The notes beneath the pieces were generated by a model, which saw only the letters and a list, made by a program, of their open reading frames with translations, was not told the origin of the DNA and made no database searches. A stretch of DNA of 64,000 nt, taken from NCBI GenBank assembly GCA_964035795.1, contig OZ038322.1, positions 3,506,264 through 3,570,263 of the forward strand, read 5' to 3'. Below are positions 39,901 to 60,408 of the stretch, piece after piece. How positions within the stretch are numbered: the first letter of the stretch is position 1; the number at the start of each line of letters is the position of its first letter. The stretch is from Pterobdella sp. o SKG-2022. Lineage: Eukaryota > Annelida > Clitellata > Hirudinida > Piscicolidae. Position numbers and translations under genes: made by a program.

Positions 39901-40272
39901 GAGGTAGACCCATAATTAACTTCAAAGAAGTTGATGTTATCACTGGTTGCAGTTTAAAACAACATTAAAAAGGCTGATTTTAATTATGGTGAACCCTAAG
40001 GGTCATTGGCGATTAAAGGTTTCGTGTGATAGGAGCGTTGATACAGTAAAGATACAATGGTGCTGATGAATGAATTGGTTATTACATTTAATGATTTTAT
40101 CTGGACTTTGAAGAGTTCATAACTGAAAATAGAAGTATGAATGGAACTTTCAACTATGACTTGCTACTTGAAATATAAATCAAAAAAAAAATTTTTATGA
40201 ATTTATGCTAAAAAAAAAATTTAAGAAGCATTTTTCATTGTTTAGTGAATAACCATTGTTATTGACTACATT
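36901..40272. other. Stretch without a recognised gene
   Basis: Very AT-rich with an (AAT)n run near 37585. GC-balanced blocks occur at 38390-38540 and 39030-39140. No convincing gene. Confidence 0.4.
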
Positions 40273-41150
40273 ATGAGGATGGCCATTGATGGTAAAGAAG
40301 AACTTGGCTTCATTCTTAATCCAAAAAGAAGTCGTCGATATCCAGCGGAAGTAATAACTGATCTCGATTATGCTGACGATATCGCCTTCATATGTCACGA
40401 AATAGCTCAAACCAAAAAGCTCCTAAACCGAGTTGAATCCGAAGCTGCAAAAAATAGGTTATACTGCAATGCCAAAAAGACCAAAATGATGAGGTTTAAC
40501 GAGGATAGTATCTATGACATAAAATCTATCAGTGGTGGTTTCATCGAAGAAGTTGACAGTTTCAAGTACTTAGGTGGTTGGATGAAATGTTGTCAACACG
40601 ATGTGAAAGCTAGGAAGGCGCAGACATGGATGGCTTGTCACAAACTCAAAAAAAAAATTTGGAAGTTATCAATGAGCAGAGAAATAAAAATAAGGTTATT
40701 TCTGGTGACAGTCGAGTCAGTGCTGCTCTATAACTCAGAAACGTGGACTCTTACTTCTGCTTTAACTAAATCACTAGATGGAGCTTATACCAGAATGCTT
40801 AGAATGACACTAAACATATCTTGGAAACAACACGTGACAAATGAAGAACTGTACGGTGATTTGCCAAAATTAATCTGTAAGATTAGAGAGCGTAGACTGA
40901 GACTTGCCGGTCATTGTGTTCGGCACCGAGAAGAGATAGCTTCGAAACTTGTTCTGTGGCAACCTTTGGCAAGAAACCCAAAAAGAGGAAGAAAAGCAAT
41001 AAATTATGTTGACACTCTGGCGAGAGACACCGACCTAGAAAGTACTTAAAAAATTGAGAACGCAATGCTGGACAGGGAATCATGGAGAAGCTTCATCACT
41101 TTGGCTCGACTAAAAAGTCGGCTTAAGTAAGTAAGTAAATAAGTAAGTTA
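40273..41150 (+). mobile_element. 5'-truncated RTE-like non-LTR retrotransposon
   Basis: A 258-codon frame starts just before the YADD catalytic box (LDYADDIAFICHEIAQTKKL) and continues through the thumb-like and C-terminal region (FKYLGGWM, LYNSETWTL, NISWKQHVTNEELYG, RRLRLAGHCVRH). This order is typical of RTE-type reverse transcriptases. Endonuclease and fingers are missing. The frame stops at TAA 41047, but the same frame continues with AMLDRESWRSFI and LARLKSRLK to a second stop, so the first stop is probably a mutation. The copy ends in (TAAG)n at about 41123-41150, as RTE elements often end in a short tandem repeat. Dead copy. Confidence 0.88.
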
Positions 41151-42030
41151 GTGAATAACTAGCCTCGAAATTGTAAATCATAAAAACATGATAAAGCTTG
41201 AATTTTTTATTTTGACGAAGCTTTTTGATATAATCTACATCATTCAATATTTGTTGATACAATAAGCCTTAATTTTCTGTGACAGTGATAGTTTCAACGA
41301 CCTAAATAGGCGTTTGGGCTCTTTGAAGTCTTAATGACATTATACAACCCTATAGGATCCCTGCTTGATTTCAATTCCTGGAATCCATCAGGCTAATCTT
41401 TGTAATGACCCCTTATTGATGCAGCAACAATTGTGCTTTGCAGACTATTCTACTTTATTAAGATCTTAATTAATTTCTTTCATTTGTGTAAGAAAATTTC
41501 ATTATAGGTTAATGAGAATTATGGTGGACAGTTTCGCTTATATGAGATATAATTGGTTTTGAAGGATATCAATTATAAGCGATCCTACCGTTATGATATT
41601 ACAAGTTGAAAGAGGTCAAGGTTGAACGTGGTGGGTTCTGAACTCTAGTTGTAATCTTGAAAAGATTGAACTGAAACGTATTGCAACAATGGGTACAACA
41701 TTTGGTAGATTTAGTTTCAGTTATCAAATCATTCAAAAAAGTGAATGAGTGGCTCAACTGTTAATTGAATTAAGTGTTACTAACAGAACTTAAACACTTG
41801 GACAATTAAAAGTCTATAATGAAGGTGGAGAAGGGATAATGGTGGATAGATGGGTGATGATCAAAGGATACTGTTGCGTAAGAGAATTTGTGTATACGGC
41901 CTTCTGCAAACAATATCATCTGCGTTTAATCTTTTGTGATCCTCATCGTTTTGATTGCACTTATGTAGATTATGTTTATTCCCCTAATTGATTGCTCTTC
42001 TGAGTTAATTTTATTCATTTTTTTACTGTT
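41151..42030. other. Stretch without a recognised gene
   Basis: AT-rich non-repetitive sequence between the retrotransposon tail and the ATCC array. I see nothing to annotate. Confidence 0.4.
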
Positions 42031-42034
42031 TTAT

Positions 42035-42306
42035 CCATTTACCCATCCACCCATCCATCCACCAATCCATTCATCTATCCATCCATCCATCCATCCATCC
42101 ATCCATCCATCCATCCATCCATCCATCTATCCATCCATCCATCCATCTATCCATCCATCCACCAATCCATTCATCCATCCATCCATTCATCCATCCATTC
42201 ATCCATCCATCCATCCATCCATCCATCCATTCATTCATCCGTTCACCCATCAATACATCTATTCATTCACCCTTCTCCCCATCTACCCGTCTTCCCATCC
42301 ATCCAC
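42035..42306. repeat. (ATCC)n tetranucleotide array
   Basis: CATC/ATCC repeats with interspersed ATTC and ACCC variants, purest at about 42077-42150. Frames through it on either strand are repeat artefacts. Confidence 0.95.
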
Positions 42307-45300
42307 TCAGTCATGCGTACAGTGACAAATGTACAAATAGAGGTCAAAACAATGAAGCCACATTAGAAAGTTGATGAAGAATGAGTGGTTTAAAAACACA
42401 GATACAAAGAAAAAGATACAAAAGAAACAATCTGAGATATTACTTCAATTAAATACACATTTGAGTCTTGGAAACACAAAAAACTCAACAAAACACGAAT
42501 GTTGCATAGGGCGACACTGTTAGGAGCAGATAAGCGCCAAGGCAGCGGTGCGCATCAACATTTAAAAGCACCCTCCTATCAACACTCCCGCATGCATTCT
42601 CTTTCATTCTGTTTTTTATTTTTTTGTTCTAATTAATTGGAGATATTTTTTTGTAATTAGTTCATGAGAAATTTTTATCACAAAGAGTTTCAATTGAATA
42701 AAAACAAAACCACATTCATTTGATGGTATCCTGCACACACAACAATCATAGCACTTTTATCAGAACTAATGTCTTGTTTTTAATACAACCTCCCTACTGA
42801 TTTGAAAGTTTATAAATCACCCTCAAAGCATGCAAAAAAACATCATGCCACATACATACCTCGTTGATGCTGTCAAACTGATTCAGTGTGCAGTGTGCTT
42901 TAATATATTTTATGGTGACGTCAGTGCCCTTATGACAATATTAAGATATTCAATGTGGTGACCTACACTTATGCAGAAGTATCATTGGTGCTATGTATTA
43001 CAAGTTTAACTGCTCATAACTTATACATGGTATGAAGATCATAATGTTAGACTGAAAAACTCGATTTAAAAAACTTAAAGACTTATTTAATATATCAAAA
43101 AAAAATATAATTAAACTTTTAGAAACATCTTAAGTTTACTTTTGAATAATATTTGACAATTTTTTACGTCGATTTGTGGAAGGATTTTAGTGAATTTGTT
43201 AAGAAAAATAAATAGCTATAGTTTTCGATAAGTTTAGCCTTATCATAAAACATTAGCGAAAAGTATAATTCTTTAATTAATATGAATTAAATCTGACAAA
43301 ACAATACAATAAAATAAAAGGCCATGTGTTATAACAACTTATTTAGCATATAAAGTGCCTAGGTGCAGAGAGATGATGGTGGATTAATAAATTAGTTTTG
43401 CAGTTGTCAGGGTGATATTTTAATTAAGTTTATGGCCCTTTTAATACAAATAATACATAATTTCACAACGTTGTGAGAGTTAAGTTTTTGATGTTAGCCT
43501 CAAATGACAGATTCTACTCAGAACCATCAATAGTTTTTTGATTTGTGACAAAAAACGCGAAAAGTGTATCTAACTTATATCATACATGAATTTAAAACTA
43601 GGAAAAATTTGGATAAAAATATGATGCAAATAAAATCTTCACTGCATGCGAACAAAATAACTGATGAAGTTGATTGGCAACAACATATAGACAACAATAA
43701 CAACAAACAACAAGCAACAAAAATCTCAATTAATTTTGACATTTTCATAAACATTTTCGTAATTGTTTCTCTAACAGTTCTTTGATGTGCACCTGATAAT
43801 GATACTCAACTGAGAGGGCGATGTTAAGTGAATATATCTTTATGAAGTATTTATTTAAAAGTTGTGAAAATTAAAACAAACCAAAAATTTTAATTAATTT
43901 TACGAAATAACAAAAAAAAAAGCAGAAATTAAAAAAAATCAAAGAAATAATATAAAATGAAAAAGACTGAATAATTATATAAAGCGATAACATAAAAATA
44001 ATATAAATATTCTTAAAAAATGAAAAACAAAAAAAATTAAAAAAAATAATTAAAAAATAACAAAACCAATAATAATAATAATAAACACAAAATAAGAAAT
44101 GCGGCGATGTTTGAAAAACAAAATATTACAAGCTCATCTTACTCTTCTTCTGGGAAAATCTTTTCAATTAATTTTGCATCAAAATTATTCTTTTTATGAA
44201 CAACACAAATAATAATTTCAAAAAAATCATAATAACCGTTGTCATAACAAAAATAACAATAATAACCATAATAATAATAATAATAATCACAAAAAAAATC
44301 CTATGAATAAACATAACAGAATCATCAAATGAATTTAAAGTCTTCAAAGCATGGTAATATTTTTATTTAGGAAACAATATTTGTTATTATATTATTTGTA
44401 TTTTTATAAAAACCTATCTCCACCATGCTTATCATAGCAATCCTTATAATATTTTGATCATTCTCACACTTGATTTGTACGCCATATTTCAACTTATGTT
44501 GTTAATCCACTTTTAAGCGAATCTATGATGTATTACTTTATTATGTCTAGCCTTTTATTATCTGTTTTGATAGATCATTATTGTTACTATTATTTATTTG
44601 ATGTTATGATTATTTTTGTGATATTGTTAACAAGTCAAAGATGGCTTGGTTTTGCCTCAATTTGTCTGTAGACTGTGAAATTAAAAGGGTTCCTACAAGC
44701 TCCGTTTCATTCTTTATCCGTTTTATCGCTCGTTTTGGTTTAGTTATTATTTTTTTTTAATTTTAGATTTTTTATCCATATTTTGTCCAATTGTTTCCAT
44801 TAAATTTTTACTAAAGATTTTTCTTTAAAAAATAGTGTGCAATAACGTAATTCTTTGTATAAATGAGAGTTATAAAGATGAAGATGCATATAGAAAATGC
44901 TGTTATATTAAAAAACATTTGGAGCCGAAACTTGAAATGAGGTGGATACCGAAGGTACAGTAAAAAAATACAAAGACGCCCAACAAATACAAAAGTGTTT
45001 TGATTTGAATAAATATGAAAATACCATAAAAACTTAAAAAAATAACTGAGAAAGAGAAAAACTTACACATTATTACAACAATACACATATGAGGAAACAT
45101 ACTAACACATTTATATATTTGAGGATACAAAAAAACAAAAAAAGGTAAATACAAAAGCAGGAACACAGATAAATAGAAGGGTAAACACACAAAAACATAC
45201 AGAGATATTCAAAGCCACATACAAAAAATTAAAAAGAAGCATACAAAGACACATACAGAAACTACAAAGGCACACAAAAAGACATATACAAAAACATATA

Positions 45301-47225
45301 ATGAAACATAGCTGAAGATCCAAAGAAGCATACAGAGGAAAATACAAGGAGCGGAGTGGTTACATTAGTAAGTTGTTAGATGGAGTGGGTTTTGACGTTT
45401 GAGGCGTCCGTTAGTCTGCGTTGATTCTTCTTGTTATTATTATTTGTTATTATTGTTTCGTTGCTGTTTTTGTTTTTGGGGTTGTTTTTTATTCTTCTAT
45501 TTTAATTGTTTCATTAAGTTTATTGTTTTATTATATTAATTTTACATTAGTTTTATTATTACTATTCTTGATTTATTCTTATTGTTATATCAATTTTGAA
45601 AACCGTATTATTGTTATTGTATTATTTTGTTATATTGTTTATTATATTGTTATTTTATTGTTAGCATTGTTACTATAGAATGAATTTATAAAAAAAACAA
45701 ATTGCATATAAATAATTAATAACACTTATAGAAATTGAAAGTTATTTTATTTCAAAAATTGTGATTAATAACAAAAATAACTTAAATTGAAACAAAAACA
45801 ATGAGATATCAAAATGAAATAATCAGAGCAATAAAATTAATATTAGGGATCAGATAAAAACATTAAAAAAAAGCAAAAAAATTAACAAGAAAAACTACAG
45901 AATCAAAAAATAGAAACAACAACACCCACAAAAACATCAAAACAAAACCAATAAAGCATAAAGAAGCACAAGAGAGCAGGAATGAGTGAGATGGATGGAG
46001 CAGCTAATTGACTTAGCAGTTTTCGGAGTGATTGTTCGCCGACAAGCCGTTTGCTGTTTCGTAGTGTTTTGTCTTGGTTTATTGTTATATTGTTAGTTTA
46101 TTATCTTTATATTGTTCTATAATATATTCTTTTTGTATATTGTTTTATTTTATGTAAAGATATTTTTAGTTATTTGAAATCCTGAATGAAGATGATTGTT
46201 GAAATGTTTTGAAGCACTGTTATGACTGGTGTGGTAGATCACTGTTTGATTAGAGTCATGACTTCTTAATTTATTTGAAAGTTTTTTTTGATGTTTTGAC
46301 AAAACCTTGGCTCAATTACAAATGCCTCCAACCACACATCCACCTACCCACCCATTTATCTTTCTATCCATCCCTTCGGATGTGTCCACTCATCTATTCC
46401 TGAGTTGAAAATCCATCTATTCATCTACAAATCCATCCTCACGCTTATCTATCCAAAGTTACATTCCTTTATCGGTCGATCAATTTTTCGATCCGTCTAT
46501 TACTAAAATTATTCATCTATCCGTTCATTTATCTAGTCATTTTTTCTTAAACCTATTCATCCATCCATCCATCTATCCTTACCTCTATTCCTTCACACAA
46601 GCTTTCTTCTTGCTTAATAACTCATAACCTCTCTTTATTGATCTCTAAACTTCCTTAACCCTAAAGTTTTCTTTGAAAACACAATTATACCAAAGAACAC
46701 AAAATTTCAAGCATCAACAACCCCTTTCAATAGTTTCAAGACTGATTCAAAGGATACCTCAAGTTATATACAGTATCCTGTGTTACTGTGGTATCAGTGC
46801 CAATATAAGCGTAGTATTCGATTAATTTTGTATATTAGATTTCATTTTATTTAATTATATTCAGTATTTTCATTTTTTCTAAAGTTTTCAATTTAAATGC
46901 TATTTTTCTAATTCTGAGAACTAGCATTTTACCCCTAGAAGTTAGAACACCAGGTGACAACATTTCAAGTGTACAGATATTTTAATAGATTTCATTTTCT
47001 TATTCTTCTTAGATTTGGAATGGTTATTTTCAGAAAGATCTATTCACAATATTGAATGAATAACCAATCAATTAATTTCATAAACAACAAAACATGTAAG
47101 TAGAATGTTATAATAAATAACTTATTTCTCTCGATAATCTGCTGTGGACATGATATCTTCTCAATAATGAAACTTCCTTGCAATTCTTGCAACTGCTAGA
47201 TGAAAGGGTGGTGTTCGGATGCAGG
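42307..47225. other. AT-rich gene desert
   Basis: No supported gene. Low-complexity A-rich tracts occupy 43860-44340, a degenerate ACATACAAAAAC-type repeat occupies about 45060-45350, and T-rich (ATT)n-like sequence follows at 45425-45670. A short (ATCC)n remnant lies near 46320-46600. Long frames here are low-complexity Leu/Phe/Ile-rich and not credible. Confidence 0.5.
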
Positions 47226-47229
47226 GATA

Positions 47230-47320
47230 AAGATGAATGGATGGATGGATGGATGAATGGATGGGTGGATGGATGAATGGATGGGTGGATGAATAGATGG
47301 ATGTATGGATGGATGAATTA
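47230..47320. repeat. (ATGG)n tetranucleotide array
   Basis: GGATGGATGGATGAATGGAT with GGGT and GAAT variants; the complement of the ATCC motif at 42 kb. Confidence 0.9.
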
Positions 47321-47884
47321 ATTTTGACAAATGAATGCAATAAAAATTGAAAAAAGCAAAAATGAATTTAATTATTACCTAAAAAACAATATGCTATCAT
47401 AACTAATCAAATGATGGAAACGTATTTAAACCAATTAATTGAGAAGTTTATTCCATTGAAAAGTGAACAAACGGCTGAGAGATGTGTGACAGTAGAAGGC
47501 ATAAAGTACAGACCTATTTGACGATCTGTGCATTCGTCACTGCGTTCCTATGGCACCCCTTCAAAGTACCATGTAGCATCTGCGCATGTCTCAAGAATAT
47601 AGAAGTATTGAACTCCAGTTTATATTAGAGATTCTAATATGATGAGAAATACTGAAAATTATTTTTGATGTACCAAAGCAATACCAAAACAAATGAAAAG
47701 ATAAAAAACAAGGGTGGTAATAATGATAAAAATAGCCAGATCACATCAAAGCCACAGGCCCATCGTTTGGGCCATTAGTGACGTAACGCAGGAATGTGCG
47801 CGTAATTTGCAGCGCAACGTTTTGTGAATAAATTAACTCAAACGCAACAATTTAGAAAGTTTAAGAGGAAAACTAAATGCTAGG
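47321..47884. other. Stretch with GC-balanced islands, no gene
   Basis: Blocks at 47470-47600 and 47735-47825 (for example TTAGTGACGTAACGCAGGAA) are GC-balanced against an AT-rich background. There is no coding signal; they are candidates for conserved regulatory DNA. Confidence 0.35.
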
Positions 47885-48255
47885 CTGGTAGGGGGTTGGA
47901 TGGGTGGATGAGTTGGATGGGTAGGTGAGTTGGATGGGTGAGTGAGTTGGATGGGTAGGTGAGTTGGATGGGTAGGTGAGTTGAATGGGTAGGTGAGTTG
48001 GATGGGTAAGTGGGTGAAGGGCTGGATGAGTGAGGGTTTGGATGGGTGGGTGAGTAAATGAATAGTTGAAAAAGTATAAATGGATGGGTGCGTCGGTGAA
48101 TGGTTGGATAAGTGGGTGAATGAGTGTAAAAAAAGGTATGGATGAATGAACGGATGGATGGGTGTGAATAAAAGGGTGATAAATGTGTGGAGGAATAGAT
48201 TTGTAGATGGGTTTTTAGATCGAATTGGGGATGGATGGGTGGATGGATGGGTATA
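47885..48255. repeat. Minisatellite based on GAGTTGGATGGGTAGGT, then GATGGGTG
   Basis: A unit of about 17 bases is clear at 47890-48010 and decays into looser GGATGGGTG repeats to about 48255. Confidence 0.85.
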
Positions 48256-50147
<1,892 letters not shown>

Positions 50148-51474
50148 ACGCTCATATGATAGGGACTCCGTTGAAATGCTCAAAACCTTCCAAGACACAA
50201 CGCTTTTTAAGGATTATAAATCTATTAATTGATTTATTTTTTGCATATCCCTTAGAATAATTTTTTAAATATATTTTTCATGGAGAGAGAAAACATTCAC
50301 AATACAGCTTTATTATGTTTTTTAGCATCAAATACAACAATAATAATAGTAATTAAAACAAAAACAACAAAAATAACAAAAATAACATCAAAAATGGTCA
50401 ATTTTCTTCCAAGCAACAGGCATTGTTCTCAAATCATAATATCAATTGAATGTTATTTTCTAATAAGGCAGCTCGATAAAGATTTTTTATTGAGAAATAA
50501 TTTATTATGGCATTTAATTTTTAGTTCAACCTTAATTTGGCCCGTCAAACGCACTAAAGACTTGTCAATGGAAGTTCAAGTCTGTATGGTAAGAATATGT
50601 ATAAAATAAAAAACTTCAAACAAATAAAAATATAAATGATGATGAAGGAAAGCATTTAATGTCACAGATTAAATAAATGTCATTGTTGAATGGTAGTCTA
50701 GTATTGTAGAGTTAAAAATTATCTTCGTTTTCATCAAAACAGTTTTATTGAAGTAAACATATTAGCTTTTTTATGGTATTTTAAAATATTTTAGAACTTC
50801 CATAATTCAAGATCCTAGGCAATACTTTACTGGTAATCATATTAATTAGCTGTATATACTATAAACATTATTATAACAAAACTAGTACGAAACTTCAAAA
50901 TTCTCCTAGTTTTAGTAATGCTATTTAAATCTATTCACAAAAAATTTTTTATTTGTAATTATACACCAGACATTGAAACAATTTTAAATCTTGATTAGTT
51001 CGAGATTTAGTTCGAGATTCACTCACAAATGCTCATATTCAAATGCCTGTTAGATTGATCGTTTGCTTTGGGAGTTATTATTACCAATATAAACATTGTT
51101 ACAATCTTTTTACAGCTTAATTTTTCCTGAAATAAGCAAATTTTAGAACAATTATCTGATTGGAAATTAATTTAACAAAAGTGTATTAACATGTAACAAT
51201 ATAGCGTAAAAGTGAAAATAATATTTTATCAAGGCCTATTAAAATTCATATATTTGCAGTAAGTTATTGTTGAAATTGGATGCTAATGGTAGTTGGACGT
51301 AAGAGTTTGAAGGAGGGAGCAACTGTGGTCTTATGATGGATTAACGATGCTGAGATGGTGTTATGACGTTGAGTGGTTTGATTACTTACATTTGCTGCAT
51401 GAACGGATGGTTGGGTAGATGAGGGATGGGTGGATGATTAGATAATAGGATAATGAAAAAAAATTTAATACAAA
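50148..51474. other. Stretch without a recognised gene
   Basis: AT-rich. A 109-codon plus-strand frame at 50280-50609 is dominated by Ile/Thr/Lys from an ACAA/ATAA-rich tract and has no recognisable domain. Confidence 0.4.
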
Positions 51475-51720
<246 letters not shown>

Positions 51721-53559
51721 TAAATAAAAATTGATAAATTGACAAATGAATATAAACAAACTGAAAAGACGATTATGGATCGAGTAGACTAGGTGTATTT
51801 TTTATATTGTTTGCACATAAAACAAGCAACATCGATAATGGAATAACGATTCGCACGCCATCTTGAAGACCACTGCGGTGGCGTCTACCCCGCCGAGCTG
51901 CAAACCTCATGTTTGCTACATTCACTGTCTACATTAGCTGTTAATTGAGCTAATTTAGCATGCTAATCTACATATGAATCTGCTTTGTTTTGTCTACTCT
52001 TAACAGCTCATCTTTCGTTTAGTGTATTAGTTGATTAACTAGACTGTCTCCATAACACAAAATTGGTTTATCTGTGAAGAAATATTCCTCCAATGTAGAG
52101 TTATTTAAATTTTAATTAATAACATCAGATGTTTTTTCGACAGTTTATTGAAGTATGTACAATGAACTTCTTAATAACGTTTACCATTTTTAATACTATT
52201 TCTTTTACCTTTCAATCAGAGAGACCAAAATGCCTCTTGAAAATATATGAACTAAAATAATTACAACAATGCCTGATGCATAAGTTAATGACAGAGAGTT
52301 CCGAAGCCAAAACGTTCAAAAACAACTTTTATGGTCCGAGTCTATAAAAATCATCAGTTTTACCGAGAGTAATTTTTTTTCAAATACATGGGTTGGATGG
52401 AAAAGTAGAATTTACAGCACAAAGTTTATGAGGTTTGAACTAATTAAATCTATGAGAATGGGCAAAAAAATGAATCAAAAGGCATTTATTATCATGAGAG
52501 AAAAGTATTTGAATCCAAAAAGCTCAATAAAAATCATTTATAAAAAATGCAACATTTTTACTTATAAATTAAAATGAAATCATGTTAAGTGCCGATGATA
52601 TAGGCGAGTTAGTAGCTAATTGTGTGGGAATGTCCTCAAACTATTATTATTAATGATAATAATAATATTATTATTTTAAATATTAATTTTCCTATTTTAG
52701 TTAATATTATTCTTCTTTTATTACATTTAGTAATATCTCAATAATGTTTAACTAGTGTAGTTACTCTTATTATTTTTATTATTATTTTTGTTTTTATTCT
52801 CATTATTGTTATTTTAAAATTATAATCATTTTTATTAATTTGGCTAAACGTTTGGCTGTAATTATTTTTAAATCATTATTAAACACAGTGTAGTGAATCT
52901 TCGTATTGTTATCATTGAAGCATTGTTTGATTGACCACTACATTATCCTCAACGGTTCTAATTTTACTAAATTCTTATCATTTAACATACAAAAGACATG
53001 AAACTTCATTATATGGGATGATATAAATTTTCCTTAATTGTAGCATAGAAACATTACAATCACCATATCACAAATTTATTTCATTAAATTAATTTTGGCT
53101 CAATTTATTATTGAAAAAAAACTCAAAATGAACGTAAACTTGAATCACTATATTAAAAGATTCTCCATTATACACCTTTATAATTACACATAACATTGCG
53201 TGTTCCCTCATCATTACCTCGAAGAATTCGTGTCTTTAGTTAATCCTTACCCTTAAATAACATTACTAATTATTTAGTTTTTTTTAATTGTTAGAAATGA
53301 TTGTGTATGGTTGAGTTGAAAACATGATTATAAATTATTTTTGCCTTTCTGGGAAAAAAAGGCGGAGATATTACTGAACAAAAAACAAATTGAACGATAA
53401 GACTTAGTGGTAGATGAAAAATTCAATATATTCTCAAAAAATCACATTGTCAAACTAAAATTTCCATACTCAACAAAACAATATACAAAATAAATCATTT
53501 GAAAATAACAATTAAAAATAATGAACTATAATAAAAAGAGTGAGACGAAGTGAGGAAGG
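51721..53559. other. Msx 3' flank with a candidate enhancer
   Basis: A block at 51830-51995 is much less AT-rich than its surroundings, then grades into TTAATTGAGCTAATTTAGCA and TGCTAAT, a cluster of homeodomain- and POU-type core sites. The rest is AT-rich with (ATT)n runs near 52650-52800. No gene is called. Confidence 0.4.

Positions 53560-60408
<6,849 letters not shown>

Noticed and set aside
44903..45347. Leu/Phe/Cys-rich minus-strand frames resembling membrane proteins
   Set aside because: They arise from a degenerate ACATACAAAAAC-type repeat; the hydrophobic look is a composition effect.
50280..50609. 109-codon plus-strand frame
   Set aside because: Driven by an Ile/Thr/Lys-rich low-complexity tract; no family resemblance.
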